From NCBI GenBank assembly GCA_030540395.1, contig JAUNWI010000014.1:1-46503 (forward strand): a stretch of DNA of 46,503 nt, written 5' to 3'. Positions within the stretch are counted from its first letter, which is position 1. Every line of letters begins with the position of its first letter. This document shows positions 10,176 to 19,800 of this stretch, piece by piece. The notes below the pieces were generated by a model. That model saw nothing but the letters and a program-made list of their open reading frames with translations. It did not search any database and had not been told where the DNA came from. This DNA comes from Phascolarctobacterium sp. GTDB lineage: Bacteria > Bacillota > Negativicutes > Acidaminococcales > Acidaminococcaceae. Made by a program: the position numbers and the translations under genes.

Positions 10176-11576
10176 ATGACTGAGTATAATAAAGTAACCC
10201 CAGAGTTTATCGACAAGCTGCGGGCCATCGTAGGCGCGCAGCACGTCTACACCGATGGAGAAACCTTGGACAAATATAAAACTGATGAGGAAACGGATGA
10301 GCGTTGCTTTCATCTGCCGGATGTGGTGATTGCCCCCGCTAATGCTGAGGAAATCGCCGCCGTGATGAAGCTGTGCAACGAGTACCTGATTCCTGTGACC
10401 GTGCGTGGTGGCGGCAGCGGCATCGTAGATGGCGCCATCGCCACTCAAGGTGGTCTCATCATCCTCATGGAGCGCCTGAATAAAATCATCGAGCTGAACA
10501 AGGAGGGCATGTACCTCATTGCGCAGGCCGGTGTGCGCACCATTGATATTCAAAAAATGGCCAACGAGGCGGGCTTTTTATACGCAGGTGACCCCTGCAG
10601 CGCCGAAAGCTGCCAAATTGGTGGCAATCTTGCCACCAATGCCGGCGGCAATAAGGCGGTGCGCTACGGTGTGACCCGTAACCAGGTTTACGCTGTGCAA
10701 ATCGTTACTCCGGAAGGGGAAATTGTGGATTTGGGTGCACCGCTGAAAAAGTGCTCCACAGGCTATTGCATGGAGCAGCTGGTCATTGGCAGCGAGGGCA
10801 CGCTGGGCATCATTACCCAAGTGACGCTGAAGCTGCAGCCCCTGCCTCCTTATCGCTTAGATATGCTGGCAATCTTCACCGATGCGGTGCAGGCCATGAG
10901 CGTGGTGCCTAAGGTGGCCAAGGCAGGCATTACACCTACCAGCATCGAATACATGGATAACCCCAACGTACGCACCACCAGCCAGTTTTTGGAATTCCCT
11001 GGTGCGCCCCATGTTGAGGACGGCATTTACGTCATCTTCACCATCGAGACCTTCACCGAGGACGAGCTGGATATGAAGATGGAGCAGCTTAACGATATTT
11101 GCGAGGAATGCGGTGCCATTGAGGTACTGGAGGCGGACGACCGTATTTGGGCTATGCGGCGCAACTGCTTGGAGTCCGTGCGCCTGGTAAGCCTCGTTTG
11201 CACCACCGATGACGTGGTTGTGCCCGTGGACCAAATGAGTGACACTGTCAAGCACATTATTGCCACAGTGAAAAAGTATCCCTTCCCCCTGCGCATTAAT
11301 GCCCACATCGGCGACGGCAATCTGCACATTGTGCTGTGTAAGATGGACTTGACCGATGAGGAATGGGAAGAGAATTTGGCTCGCTTTACTAAGGAAATTT
11401 ACACCTATGTTTACGCTCATGGTGGACGCTTGAGCGGCGAGCATGGTATTGGTGCTAAAAAGAGCGGCTTTATGGAGGAGTTCACTCCGGCCGGCGAGCT
11501 AGCTCTAATGCGTAAAATAAAAAAAGCTTGGGACCCCAAGAATATTTTGAATCCCGGTAAGGTATTCTCTGTATAA
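10176..11576 (+). CDS. FAD-dependent 2-hydroxyacid dehydrogenase, GlcD/D-LDH type, copy 2
   Basis: This 466-aa paralogue of the preceding gene begins 11 bp after it with its own Shine-Dalgarno (AAGGAA). It shares the whole domain plan: TNAGGNKAVRYGVTRNQV, GSEGTLGIITQ, NAHIGDGNLH and GEHGIGAKK. It differs in the FAD-pyrophosphate loop, which reads VRGGGSGIVDG instead of VRSGGTSLADG, and in the cap, so it may prefer another substrate. By eye it is closer to copy 1 than to copy 3: both have ATQ/AVC-G-I-ILMERLNKIIE and the ADDRIWxMRRNC stretch. No signal peptide is seen; the protein should be cytosolic or peripheral to the membrane. Whether the copies form one complex or separate enzymes is unknown. 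Confidence 0.9.
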   Translation: MTEYNKVTPEFIDKLRAIVGAQHVYTDGETLDKYKTDEETDERCFHLPDVVIAPANAEEIAAVMKLCNEYLIPVTVRGGGSGIVDGAIATQGGLIILMERLNKIIELNKEGMYLIAQAGVRTIDIQKMANEAGFLYAGDPCSAESCQIGGNLATNAGGNKAVRYGVTRNQVYAVQIVTPEGEIVDLGAPLKKCSTGYCMEQLVIGSEGTLGIITQVTLKLQPLPPYRLDMLAIFTDAVQAMSVVPKVAKAGITPTSIEYMDNPNVRTTSQFLEFPGAPHVEDGIYVIFTIETFTEDELDMKMEQLNDICEECGAIEVLEADDRIWAMRRNCLESVRLVSLVCTTDDVVVPVDQMSDTVKHIIATVKKYPFPLRINAHIGDGNLHIVLCKMDLTDEEWEENLARFTKEIYTYVYAHGGRLSGEHGIGAKKSGFMEEFTPAGELALMRKIKKAWDPKNILNPGKVFSV

Positions 11577-11624
11577 AAAATAAACCTACAAAGTAGTAAG
11601 GTAGAATGGAAAGGATTGAAGTAA

Positions 11625-13025
11625 ATGACAAAGTTTAACCCCGTAACCGAAGAAGTATTAGCTGAATTGCGTGCCATCGTTGGCGCTGAGTTCGTAAAAA
11701 ATGACGCCGAAACCTTGGAGCGCTACAAGACCGACGAGGAGCCGGACCCGCATTACCATCATCTGCCGGAGGTAGTTGTACTGCCGGGCAGCACTGAAGA
11801 AGTAGCAGCTATTATGAAGCTGGCTAACAAATATTTAGTGCCTGTTACTCCCCGCAGTGCCGGCACCAGCGTATCCTGCGGTGCTATCCCCGTGTGCGGC
11901 GGCATCGTGCTTTTGATGGAGCGCATGGACAAGATCATCGAAATGAACACCGATGCTATGTACATGGTTGTAGAAGCAGGTGCGCGCACTGTGGAAATCC
12001 AAAAGATGGCCAACGATGCTGGCTTGCTCTATGCAGGTGACCCCTGCAGTGCTGACAGCTGCTTGATTGGTGGCAATATTGCTACTAACGCCGGTGGCAA
12101 CAAAGCTGTACGCTATGGCACCACTCGTCATCAGGTGTTCTCCATTGAAGTTGTTACCCCCACCGGCGAAATTGTTGAGCTGGGTAACCGCTTGAAGAAA
12201 TGCTCCACTGGCTACTGCCTGAACCAATTGGTAATGGGCAGTGAGGGTACCCTGGGTATTATCACCAAAGCGACCTTGAAGCTGCTGCCCCTGTGCCCAT
12301 ATCGGCTGGATATTCTCGCCATCTTCACCGATGTGCAGAAGGCAGTTGACCTTGTGCCTGCATTGATTAAGGCTGGCTTGAACCCCACCAGCGTGGAATT
12401 TATGGATAACGGCTTTGTGCGCGCTGCCAGCGATTATGCCGAGCTGCGTCTGCCTCATTACGAGGATGGCAGCTACGTTATCGTTACTGTGGAAACCTTT
12501 AGTGAGGACGAGCTGGATATGAAGATGGAGCAGTTGGACGAGATTTGCACTGCCTGCGGCGCTACCGATGTAGTAGAGGCTGATGAGCGTGTGTGGAAGG
12601 TACGCCGTAGCTGCTTAGAAGGCTCCAAGGCCTTGAGCAAGGTATCCACCTCTGACGATTTAGTTGTGCCCGTGGATAAGATTGCTGTATGCTTGAACCA
12701 TCTGATGGAGGTTTCCAAGAACTATGATTTCGAATGCATGTGCCTGGCCCATGCCGGTGATGGCAATCTGCATTTTAACGTCCTGAAGATGGATATGAGC
12801 GACGAGGAATGGGAGAAGCAGGTGGCTGAATTCCATAAGATTTGCTATGCTTATGTTTATAGCATTGGCGGTCGCCTAAGCGGCGAGCACGGCATTGGCG
12901 CTAAAAAGCTGCATGCTTTGGCCGAATACTGCGACCCTGTAGAAATGTCCATTATGAAAACCATTAAGCGTGCCATGGACCCCAACAACGTGCTGAACCC
13001 CGGCAAGCTCATTGATGCTCAATAA
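11625..13025 (+). CDS. FAD-dependent 2-hydroxyacid dehydrogenase, GlcD/D-LDH type, copy 3
   Basis: The third tandem paralogue (466 aa) follows after 48 bp, with an AAAGGA ribosome-binding site upstream of ATG 11625 and no terminator or clear promoter between. It keeps the FAD motifs TNAGGNKAVRYGTTRHQV and GSEGTLGIITK and the C-terminal GEHGIGAKK. Three positions diverge: the pyrophosphate loop is PRSAGTSVSCG, the metal/substrate histidine loop is LAHAGDGNLHFNVL rather than NAHIGDGNLH(L/I)VL, and it ends YCDPVEMSIMKTIKRAMDP rather than the FTPAGELxLMRKIK of copies 1 and 2. It is therefore the most distant copy and the best candidate for a different substrate or acceptor. It probably ends the operon, but I see no strong terminator after it. 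Confidence 0.9.
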   Translation: MTKFNPVTEEVLAELRAIVGAEFVKNDAETLERYKTDEEPDPHYHHLPEVVVLPGSTEEVAAIMKLANKYLVPVTPRSAGTSVSCGAIPVCGGIVLLMERMDKIIEMNTDAMYMVVEAGARTVEIQKMANDAGLLYAGDPCSADSCLIGGNIATNAGGNKAVRYGTTRHQVFSIEVVTPTGEIVELGNRLKKCSTGYCLNQLVMGSEGTLGIITKATLKLLPLCPYRLDILAIFTDVQKAVDLVPALIKAGLNPTSVEFMDNGFVRAASDYAELRLPHYEDGSYVIVTVETFSEDELDMKMEQLDEICTACGATDVVEADERVWKVRRSCLEGSKALSKVSTSDDLVVPVDKIAVCLNHLMEVSKNYDFECMCLAHAGDGNLHFNVLKMDMSDEEWEKQVAEFHKICYAYVYSIGGRLSGEHGIGAKKLHALAEYCDPVEMSIMKTIKRAMDPNNVLNPGKLIDAQ

Positions 13026-13133
13026 ATTTAAAAATAGACGAGCCAAGGAAGCCTATTAACAAGAGTGTGGCAGAATTTTTATTACGTTTCTTCATTTTTC
13101 ACCAATCGGTAAATATTTGTGTATGTGCAATGC

Positions 13134-13162
13134 TTGCTAAGAGCAGAATGATGTGTTATAAT
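13134..13162 (+). promoter_or_regulatory. extended -10 promoter of the XRE regulator gene
   Basis: TTGCTA (13134-13139), 17 bp, then TGTTATAAT, an extended -10 (TATAAT at 13157-13162). Transcription should start near 13169, leaving a leader of about 60 nt. Confidence 0.7.
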
Positions 13163-13231
13163 TTCAATAACCATTCATATAGAATCAAAAAGTGTGCATG
13201 TACTTGAAAATATACTGAAGGGGTGTTGAGG

Positions 13232-13534
13232 ATGACAGAAGATTACAATAAGATGATAGGGACGAGAGTAAAGATGCTCCGCATTACTAAGGGGATTTCC
13301 CAAACGGAACTGGCTAAACAAATTGGTGTGACCCAAACCCATTTAAGCAATATTGAAAATGGTCGTGCAGGTCTGACCATTCCTAACCTGATTAAGCTGC
13401 ATGAAGCTTTGCATACTCCTATTAGCAGCTTCTTTGAGGATATCGAAGGCAAGCAGGAAGAGGAAAAGAAGAGCGAGGTTACTCTGGAGGATTTGACCGA
13501 GCTGCTGCGTCTTTTGAAGGCTGGCAAAAGCTAA
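13232..13534 (+). CDS. XRE-family helix-turn-helix transcriptional regulator
   Basis: The 100-aa protein consists of one Cro/C1-type HTH domain (about residues 8-63: IGTRVKMLRITKGISQTELA, then IGVTQTHLSNIENGRAGLTI) and a short charged tail (KQEEEKKSEVTLEDLTELLR) that may dimerise. It should bind DNA as a dimer; the target is unknown. ATG 13232 is preferred over GTG 13223 because AAGGGG (13218-13223) is 8 bp upstream of it. The gene has its own promoter and terminator and lies directly upstream of the giant adhesin gene, whose promoter carries paired direct repeats (13624-13657). Control of that gene is a reasonable but untested guess. Confidence 0.9.
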   Translation: MTEDYNKMIGTRVKMLRITKGISQTELAKQIGVTQTHLSNIENGRAGLTIPNLIKLHEALHTPISSFFEDIEGKQEEEKKSEVTLEDLTELLRLLKAGKS

Positions 13535-13549
13535 ATAGCATTTTTGAAG

Positions 13550-13579
13550 CAGGAACTCTAGATGAGTTCCTGTTTTTTT
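13550..13579 (+). terminator. rho-independent terminator of the XRE gene
   Basis: CAGGAACTC (13550-13558) pairs with GAGTTCCTG (13564-13572) around TAGAT, followed by seven Ts. Confidence 0.95.
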
Positions 13580-13623
13580 ATGCATTAAAGTGCACTGATA
13601 GTATACTTTTGTATAATTTTGCT

Positions 13624-13657
13624 TGCAGTTCACGCTGAAAAACTGCAATTCACGCTG
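13624..13657 (+). promoter_or_regulatory. paired direct repeats upstream of the adhesin promoter (putative operator)
   Basis: TGCAGTTCACGCTG (13624-13637) is repeated with one change as TGCAATTCACGCTG (13644-13657). The copies are 20 bp apart, about two helical turns, and end 6 bp before the -35 box. This is the usual place for an activator such as a response regulator; the bound protein is unknown. Confidence 0.55.
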
Positions 13658-13663
13658 TAGCTC

Positions 13664-13691
13664 TTGCAATGTGTTTTGGGTTTGATATAAT
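13664..13691 (+). promoter_or_regulatory. extended -10 promoter of the giant adhesin gene
   Basis: TTGCAA (13664-13669), 16 bp, then TGATATAAT (13683-13691), an extended -10 with perfect TATAAT. Transcription would start near 13698 and leave a leader of about 100 nt before ATG 13802. Another TATAAT at 13612-13617 has no good -35 and is a weaker second possibility. Confidence 0.65.
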
Positions 13692-13801
13692 GACAATGGA
13701 GGGGAATGTAATTACCTCTTATGTATATTGTATAAATCAAAATACTTAATTATTATTTAATATAGGTTTTTTAATAGTATAGAGCACAAAGGAGCAAGCT
13801 T

Positions 13802-16800
13802 ATGAGCACCAAAAGAAAAGCATTGCGTTATGGCCTGAAGAAGCAGGAAGAAAATTTATTCAATAAAAGAAAGGGAATCGCCACCAACATGAAGCTGTTA
13901 CGCTCCGTGCTGGCGGTGGGCTTTGCCATGACTCCGTGGCTGGGTGGCGATGCCTTAGCTGCAGGGCAGGGCATCGTGCGCGTTGATGGCGCTACCGGTG
14001 TGCCCCAAAGCTACCTGCAGAATGGTGCAAATACTGCCGAAATCTTTGCAGAACAAGCGAGCAAAAACACTGGTTTAAACCGTTTTAAGTACTTTGACGT
14101 TGGTGCTGGTCAAATTGCTAATTTATATTTCCAAAAACAAGGTGATAATACTGCTCTCAATACATTAGTGAATACTGTTGAAAATCAAATCAGCATTAGT
14201 GGTACTGTTAATGCTGTGCGTAATAATAAAATTGGTGGTAATCTGTACTTTTTGAGCCCCAAGGGCATGGTTGTTGGTGCTGAAGGTGTGATTAACGCGG
14301 GTGCCTTGACTGTGATTACTTCGGATGCCACCTTTGATAAACCAGAGGATGCTGCTGCCAAAATTCTTGAGAATAAATGGAGCTTGGACCCGAAAGCTAA
14401 AATAGAAATTAACGGAAAAATAAATACTGCCACCGGCATTGATTTGCGAGCAGCGTATATTGATTTGGTTAAGGCCAATGACGCTGTTGCTGCGCCTTCC
14501 TTGAAGACGGGCGTGGTTTTCAAAAGTATTGTTAACATGCCTGATGGTGGTACCATAGACTACACAGCAGACGGAAGATTAACTGCTACGAAGGATAGCA
14601 ATGGCAATATTGTTATTTTGGATCCTTCTAGCGATACAAGTAATAACCTGTTTGGCGATGGCAGCATTAAGCTTATTGCCAGCTCTAATAAAAACAATGC
14701 TGAAACTGAGCTTTGGGGCAAGCGCTGTGATAATACTGTCGAGGCCATTGTTAACATAGGTCAGGGGGCCAAGGTTGATGCTCTGGGCAACGTGAATGTT
14801 AGCGCCACTGCTACCAGAGATAATAATAATACTGTGGTAGAGTTTTGGGATATGATGGCCTTCTCCAGAGCGAATGTAAATATTGATGGAGATATTACTG
14901 GTAATAATGTCAATGTTTCTGCTAACGCTACCTCCTATTACGAGGCCCATAATGCCAAGGATATCTTTGTTGCCGGAAGTCGTTTGGTTAACAGGGCAGG
15001 GGAAGTTGTTCTGGGGGACGCTGCAGACGTTATTAATATTAATGAGGGCCTGGCCACTGCTTTATATGATAAACTTTTAGAGTCCGGTGTTATCAGTGGG
15101 AAAAGAGAGCATATTACTAATTTTTCCAATTTCTTTGAGCAGTTATACATGCCCTTTGCTTATGCCGATGCCAAGGCTACCATTACTCAAGGCGCAAATT
15201 CTACTATTACTGCTTCAGCAGATGCTAACTTTAGTGCTATAAGCACTGCGACCAATAAAGAGACGATTAGTCTGCAGCCGCATTTGGCAGGCGGACAGCA
15301 AAATCCCTTGGACCATTTTGGTGGTGGTCTTGTTTATGCAGATACTACCAGCAATGCTGCCATTAAGCTAAAGGGAAATGTGCATGCTACAGGTAATTTA
15401 ATTACTACCTCTAAGGCTGTCAACACCAGCGTGGGCAGTCTCGTTTTGAAGTTCCCCAAAGTAGTTGTGCCTGATAGTAGCGGTAGTGGGGATAATAAAA
15501 ATAATAATGGTGGCAATAACGCCGAAAACAACACAACTAATACTACGAAATCGACTAATACGCCTAATTTAACTACTACTACCACTGGCTCTCCTTATGT
15601 GGCAGCGGCTATCGTAGTCAATTTGCAGGATACCGATGCTGTGGTCGAGTTTGGCACGAAGGACGAGCCTGCTAGCGCAGCTCCAAAAATTACAGCTGGA
15701 GGCGGTCTCGTAGCTACAGCTGCCAGCGTTAATACTCTAAATAGCAGTGCTGTGATTGCAGAAAAGGATGACACGGCGGTGAATACTGCTGTCAATGTTG
15801 GCGTTACTAGTGGCAATGCCAATGTTAATGTCTATACTAGCCTGCAGGGTGGCAAGGTGCAGCTTAATTCGCAAAATGTCTTAAATAGCCTTTCTATGAC
15901 CACCGATGCCTCTAGTGGTGTGGAGGCCAGCGGCTTGGACTGGACGATTAGTCAGACTCCTATCAAGAACCAAGTACAAAGCATCGGCGAATTTCTTGGT
16001 GCCTTTAAGGATGGAGGCAAAACCGAGGGACAAGCAAATAAGGGTATGAAAAAGCCTGAATGGTATGAGGCCTTTAATGTTGGTGCCAGCTTATCTGTTG
16101 CTGTGGCCGATAATAAGGCTCTGACCAATGTGGCTAGCAATGCAAAGCTCATTTCTTATACTGATTTGGATGTTTTGGCTAGCTCAACTGTAGGCGACAC
16201 TGTTATTTCTACTAAAAATCTTTATAATAACATGGGGCGGCCGGAATATGTGGCTGTTTCCACTGCCGTGGGCATTGAGGTTTTAGAAAACACGGCGGAG
16301 GTAAATATCGCGGACGCAGCTTCAAGCGCTGCGGGTGCAGTGAGCAGCGGAGGCAATGTAAATATTTCAGCTACGGCGGATAACGCCTATCATAGAGTGG
16401 ATAAGCTTATCGCCGCTGTAGAAAGCGGTTGGGCTGATTTTTTGGCCCATTGGGCTGATTGGGATGATGACGGCGTTGCCGAAAAGGTACAGGATTTACA
16501 GGAGATTGTGGCCGATATTCTGGCCATGCGCGCCAACGACCCTGCTTTAAGGTTTGCCGATAGTAAACAATATCTTGTTAAATCCAAGGCTGCTATTGAC
16601 CTTGTGACCCAGCTCACGGGCACGGATAAGCTCAAGTCTGCTTTGGAAGCTTTGTGCAACGCAGCTAATTATGCCAATATGTATGTTTCTGCTTCCACCG
16701 ATAAGGCTGCTCCCAAGATTGGGGATGCAGCAACGGTTGCAACTGCTGCCATTGGTGTGCAGTACTTAGAGAATAATGCCAAGGTGAATATTGGGGCCAA

Positions 16801-19800
16801 CAGAAGTATTGTGGGCGGCAATGATGATGCCGTGAAGATTAGTGCCAAGGTGATTGAGCAGGATGCTAATTTGATTGGCAAATGGTCCTTCATTCCCGAT
16901 ATGTTCAATACTAATGCGGGTGCAACTGGCATAGGCGGCAGCGTGAATGTGCAAACTGCCTATAATACCAGTGAGGTTATCGTCAATAAGGGCGTTACTA
17001 TTAGTGCTGGCGATGTCAATATTGCTACGGATAATGATGTTGTTAATATTGGCCTCGTTATGGGCGGTGCCAAAACCAGCGCCCAAGGCATCACGGGCAT
17101 GGGTAATTACATGGGCGGCAGCTCTCATGCACAGACGTTGGTGGATGATGATGTGACCCTCACTGCTCAAAAAATTTGGGGTAGCATCACCGAAAAGGAT
17201 GAAAATGGCAACGATGTAACCCACCAAGACTATGTGACCAAGGGCGAGGTTAATATTACTGCTGATAATAATGCAGTGGTAGTTAATCTTGTGGGCGATG
17301 TGGGCTATTCCGAGGGCTCTGCTGTGGGCGTGAGTCTGGGTGTGACGGATTACAATATCAAAACCTTGGCTCAGCTGCAGAATTTGGAGGAAAGTGATAC
17401 TGACGGCAAGGGCAGCATCAGCGCCAATAGCGTGAATGTTAATGCGTATACCGATGGTGTGATTAATACTCTGACTGTTGCTGGTAGTGCTAGCTCTAAG
17501 GAAAAAGAAGATGGTACTGTTGTAGAAACTAACAACGCTAATAAGGATGCCGGCGGCATCGAAATGAAAACCGAAGGTGGCAAAGGCCAAGCGGGCGTTG
17601 CCAAAGAGGGCCAAGAGCTCAAAGCAGACACAGAAAAAAGCAATGCGGAGGATAAATCCGAGGGCAATAATACAGATAATAGCAATACAGAAAATGGGGC
17701 TATTTTAACTGCGGAGCAGGGCGATACTTCTAGTGCTAACGACAAAAAGCCTGCTGCAGCTAAGAAGAAGGAAAGCAGCTTCAGGGTGGACCTTGCGGGC
17801 AGCGTATCTTGGAACTATGTGGTGGATGAGACTAAGGCTAGCTTAGACAATGTGAACATCACTTTGACCAGACCCTCCGGGGGCACCGATGTGACCACGG
17901 GCGTTAGCGTTCTGGCCGAGGATAGCTCCTATAGTGGCTCCTATAGTGGCGCGGCAGCTATTAGCAAAATTGACACTACGGATAAGAGCAAATTTAGCGG
18001 CTCCTTGAGCGGCGCCATTGCTGTTAACGATATTTATAAGACAACGGAAGCAAAGCTTAATAACACGACCATTACCAACGCCGACAACGTAAATAATAAG
18101 GCGCAAAACAGTGGCGCCCAGGTTGCTGTGGGCCTGTCCACGGGCTTGGCTATAGGTCAGCGTGGTAATGGGGTGGATATTAATTTGGGTGGCTCCGGCT
18201 CGGCTAATTATGTGGATAGCACGGTGATGGCCAGCATGAGCGGCAACACCATGACCGAAGGTGCGCTGAATGTGAATAACACTGCCTACGACAAGGATGT
18301 GCAGGTGGGCGGAGGCGTAAGCTTTGAGCTGGCCAAGGGCGATGCAGTAGCTGGTGCAGCAATTTCCATCAACGATGTGGATAATGATATCCAGGCCTTG
18401 ATGCAGGGCAATACTATTGGCAATGCCAGCAAAAAGGCGGGCAAGGTCAATAATTTGGCTGTGAGCAACTTAGTGCAGGTGGGCACCGCTACCTCCGTGG
18501 GCGTGCTTATGAATAGCGGCTATGCTATGGCGGACGTGGCTATTGCTGTGAATATGGTGGACAACCAGGTTAAGGCTCAGTCCGACAATGATGCTATTTA
18601 TGCTAGCAGCTTTGCCAACGCAGCGCGGGATGGCAAGCTGGAGACCGGTGAACTAGATAATGAATATATTGATGTAATCAACTCCACTCAAAATAATGGT
18701 ATTCAGGTGGAGCTGGGTAGCTATACCTCAACTACTGGCGAAAGCTTTGTCATCAATGTGGATGGAGAATACGTTTATAGTGATCCTTCCTATGAAAAAT
18801 ATGGGGAAATTGTGCCTGAGGATGATAGACCGGATAGCTTGAGCATTTCTATAAACCAAGGCAAATATTATGTGTTGAACGAGAATGGCGAAAAGCAGTA
18901 TTTGCAAGCTAGTGGCAGCGCCTATGTTTATGAGGATGATGACAGTGCAGCTAATTTAGTGAATTTAGCATTAAATGACAAGCTGGCTTATGATGAAGCA
19001 ACGGGCAAGTATTATGATAAGACTGACCCTAACAATACTAGGGCCATAGTACTTAACACCCAAAGGACGCATACCTTGAATGGCGAAGAGGTGGATGCTA
19101 CTGCCACCGTTGCTGCTAATATTGTAGATTTGAACGCTGATGCAGCCTTGGCTAATGCAAACGGCAGCACGGGCGCGGACTTTGCTCTCAATATAAAGGC
19201 TGATGGCAGCGTCAATGAGGACAAGCATTACAGTAGTAGCGAAGTTTATGTAAGTCCCCGTGGTAACGTCATTGTTGGCAGTGCTATTGGCGTAGCGGTG
19301 AAGGCTGGTGGCGAAACCACTAGCGTGGGCGCGGCGGCGGCCACCAATGTGAACGATGTAACCAATAACTTTGATGCCAGCGTATCCGGTGGTATTATCA
19401 ATGTTAGCGGCACCGAGGGCGTTAGCGTTAAGGCGGAAAGCAATACTGTCATGGTGGCAGTGGCTGCAGGCTCTGCTGTTTCCGTAAGCAGTGGGGGCCT
19501 GGTCACTGTTGATGTGGCCGGCAGCGGCGTGGCCAACACTATTGATAATGACACCGTTGCCAAGGTGGAAAACAGCACTATCACTGCGTCCAAATTGGAT
19601 GTGGATGCAGCTACCAGCTCGATCTTGGTAAGTGTAGCAGGTCAATTAGGCGTAGCCGTTACCAGCAGTTATGGCGGCGTAGCAGGCCTTACCTGGGCTC
19701 AAAACAGCTTTGACAATATCACCGGTGCTTATGTGCGCGGTGTTAGCTTAAATGGTTATGACAATGGCAATACTGCGCTTAATGTGCATGCGGACAATAA

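Noticed and set aside
13802..13960. An alternative adhesin start at the internal Met30
   Set aside because: The ATG at 13802 has the good AAGGAG, and an extended basic N-region is normal for very large exported adhesins.
16766..17614. Long - strand open frames opposite the adhesin gene (also 18971-19645, 35699-36454)
   Set aside because: They follow the repetitive base pattern of the + strand gene and show no recognisable domain or translation signals.
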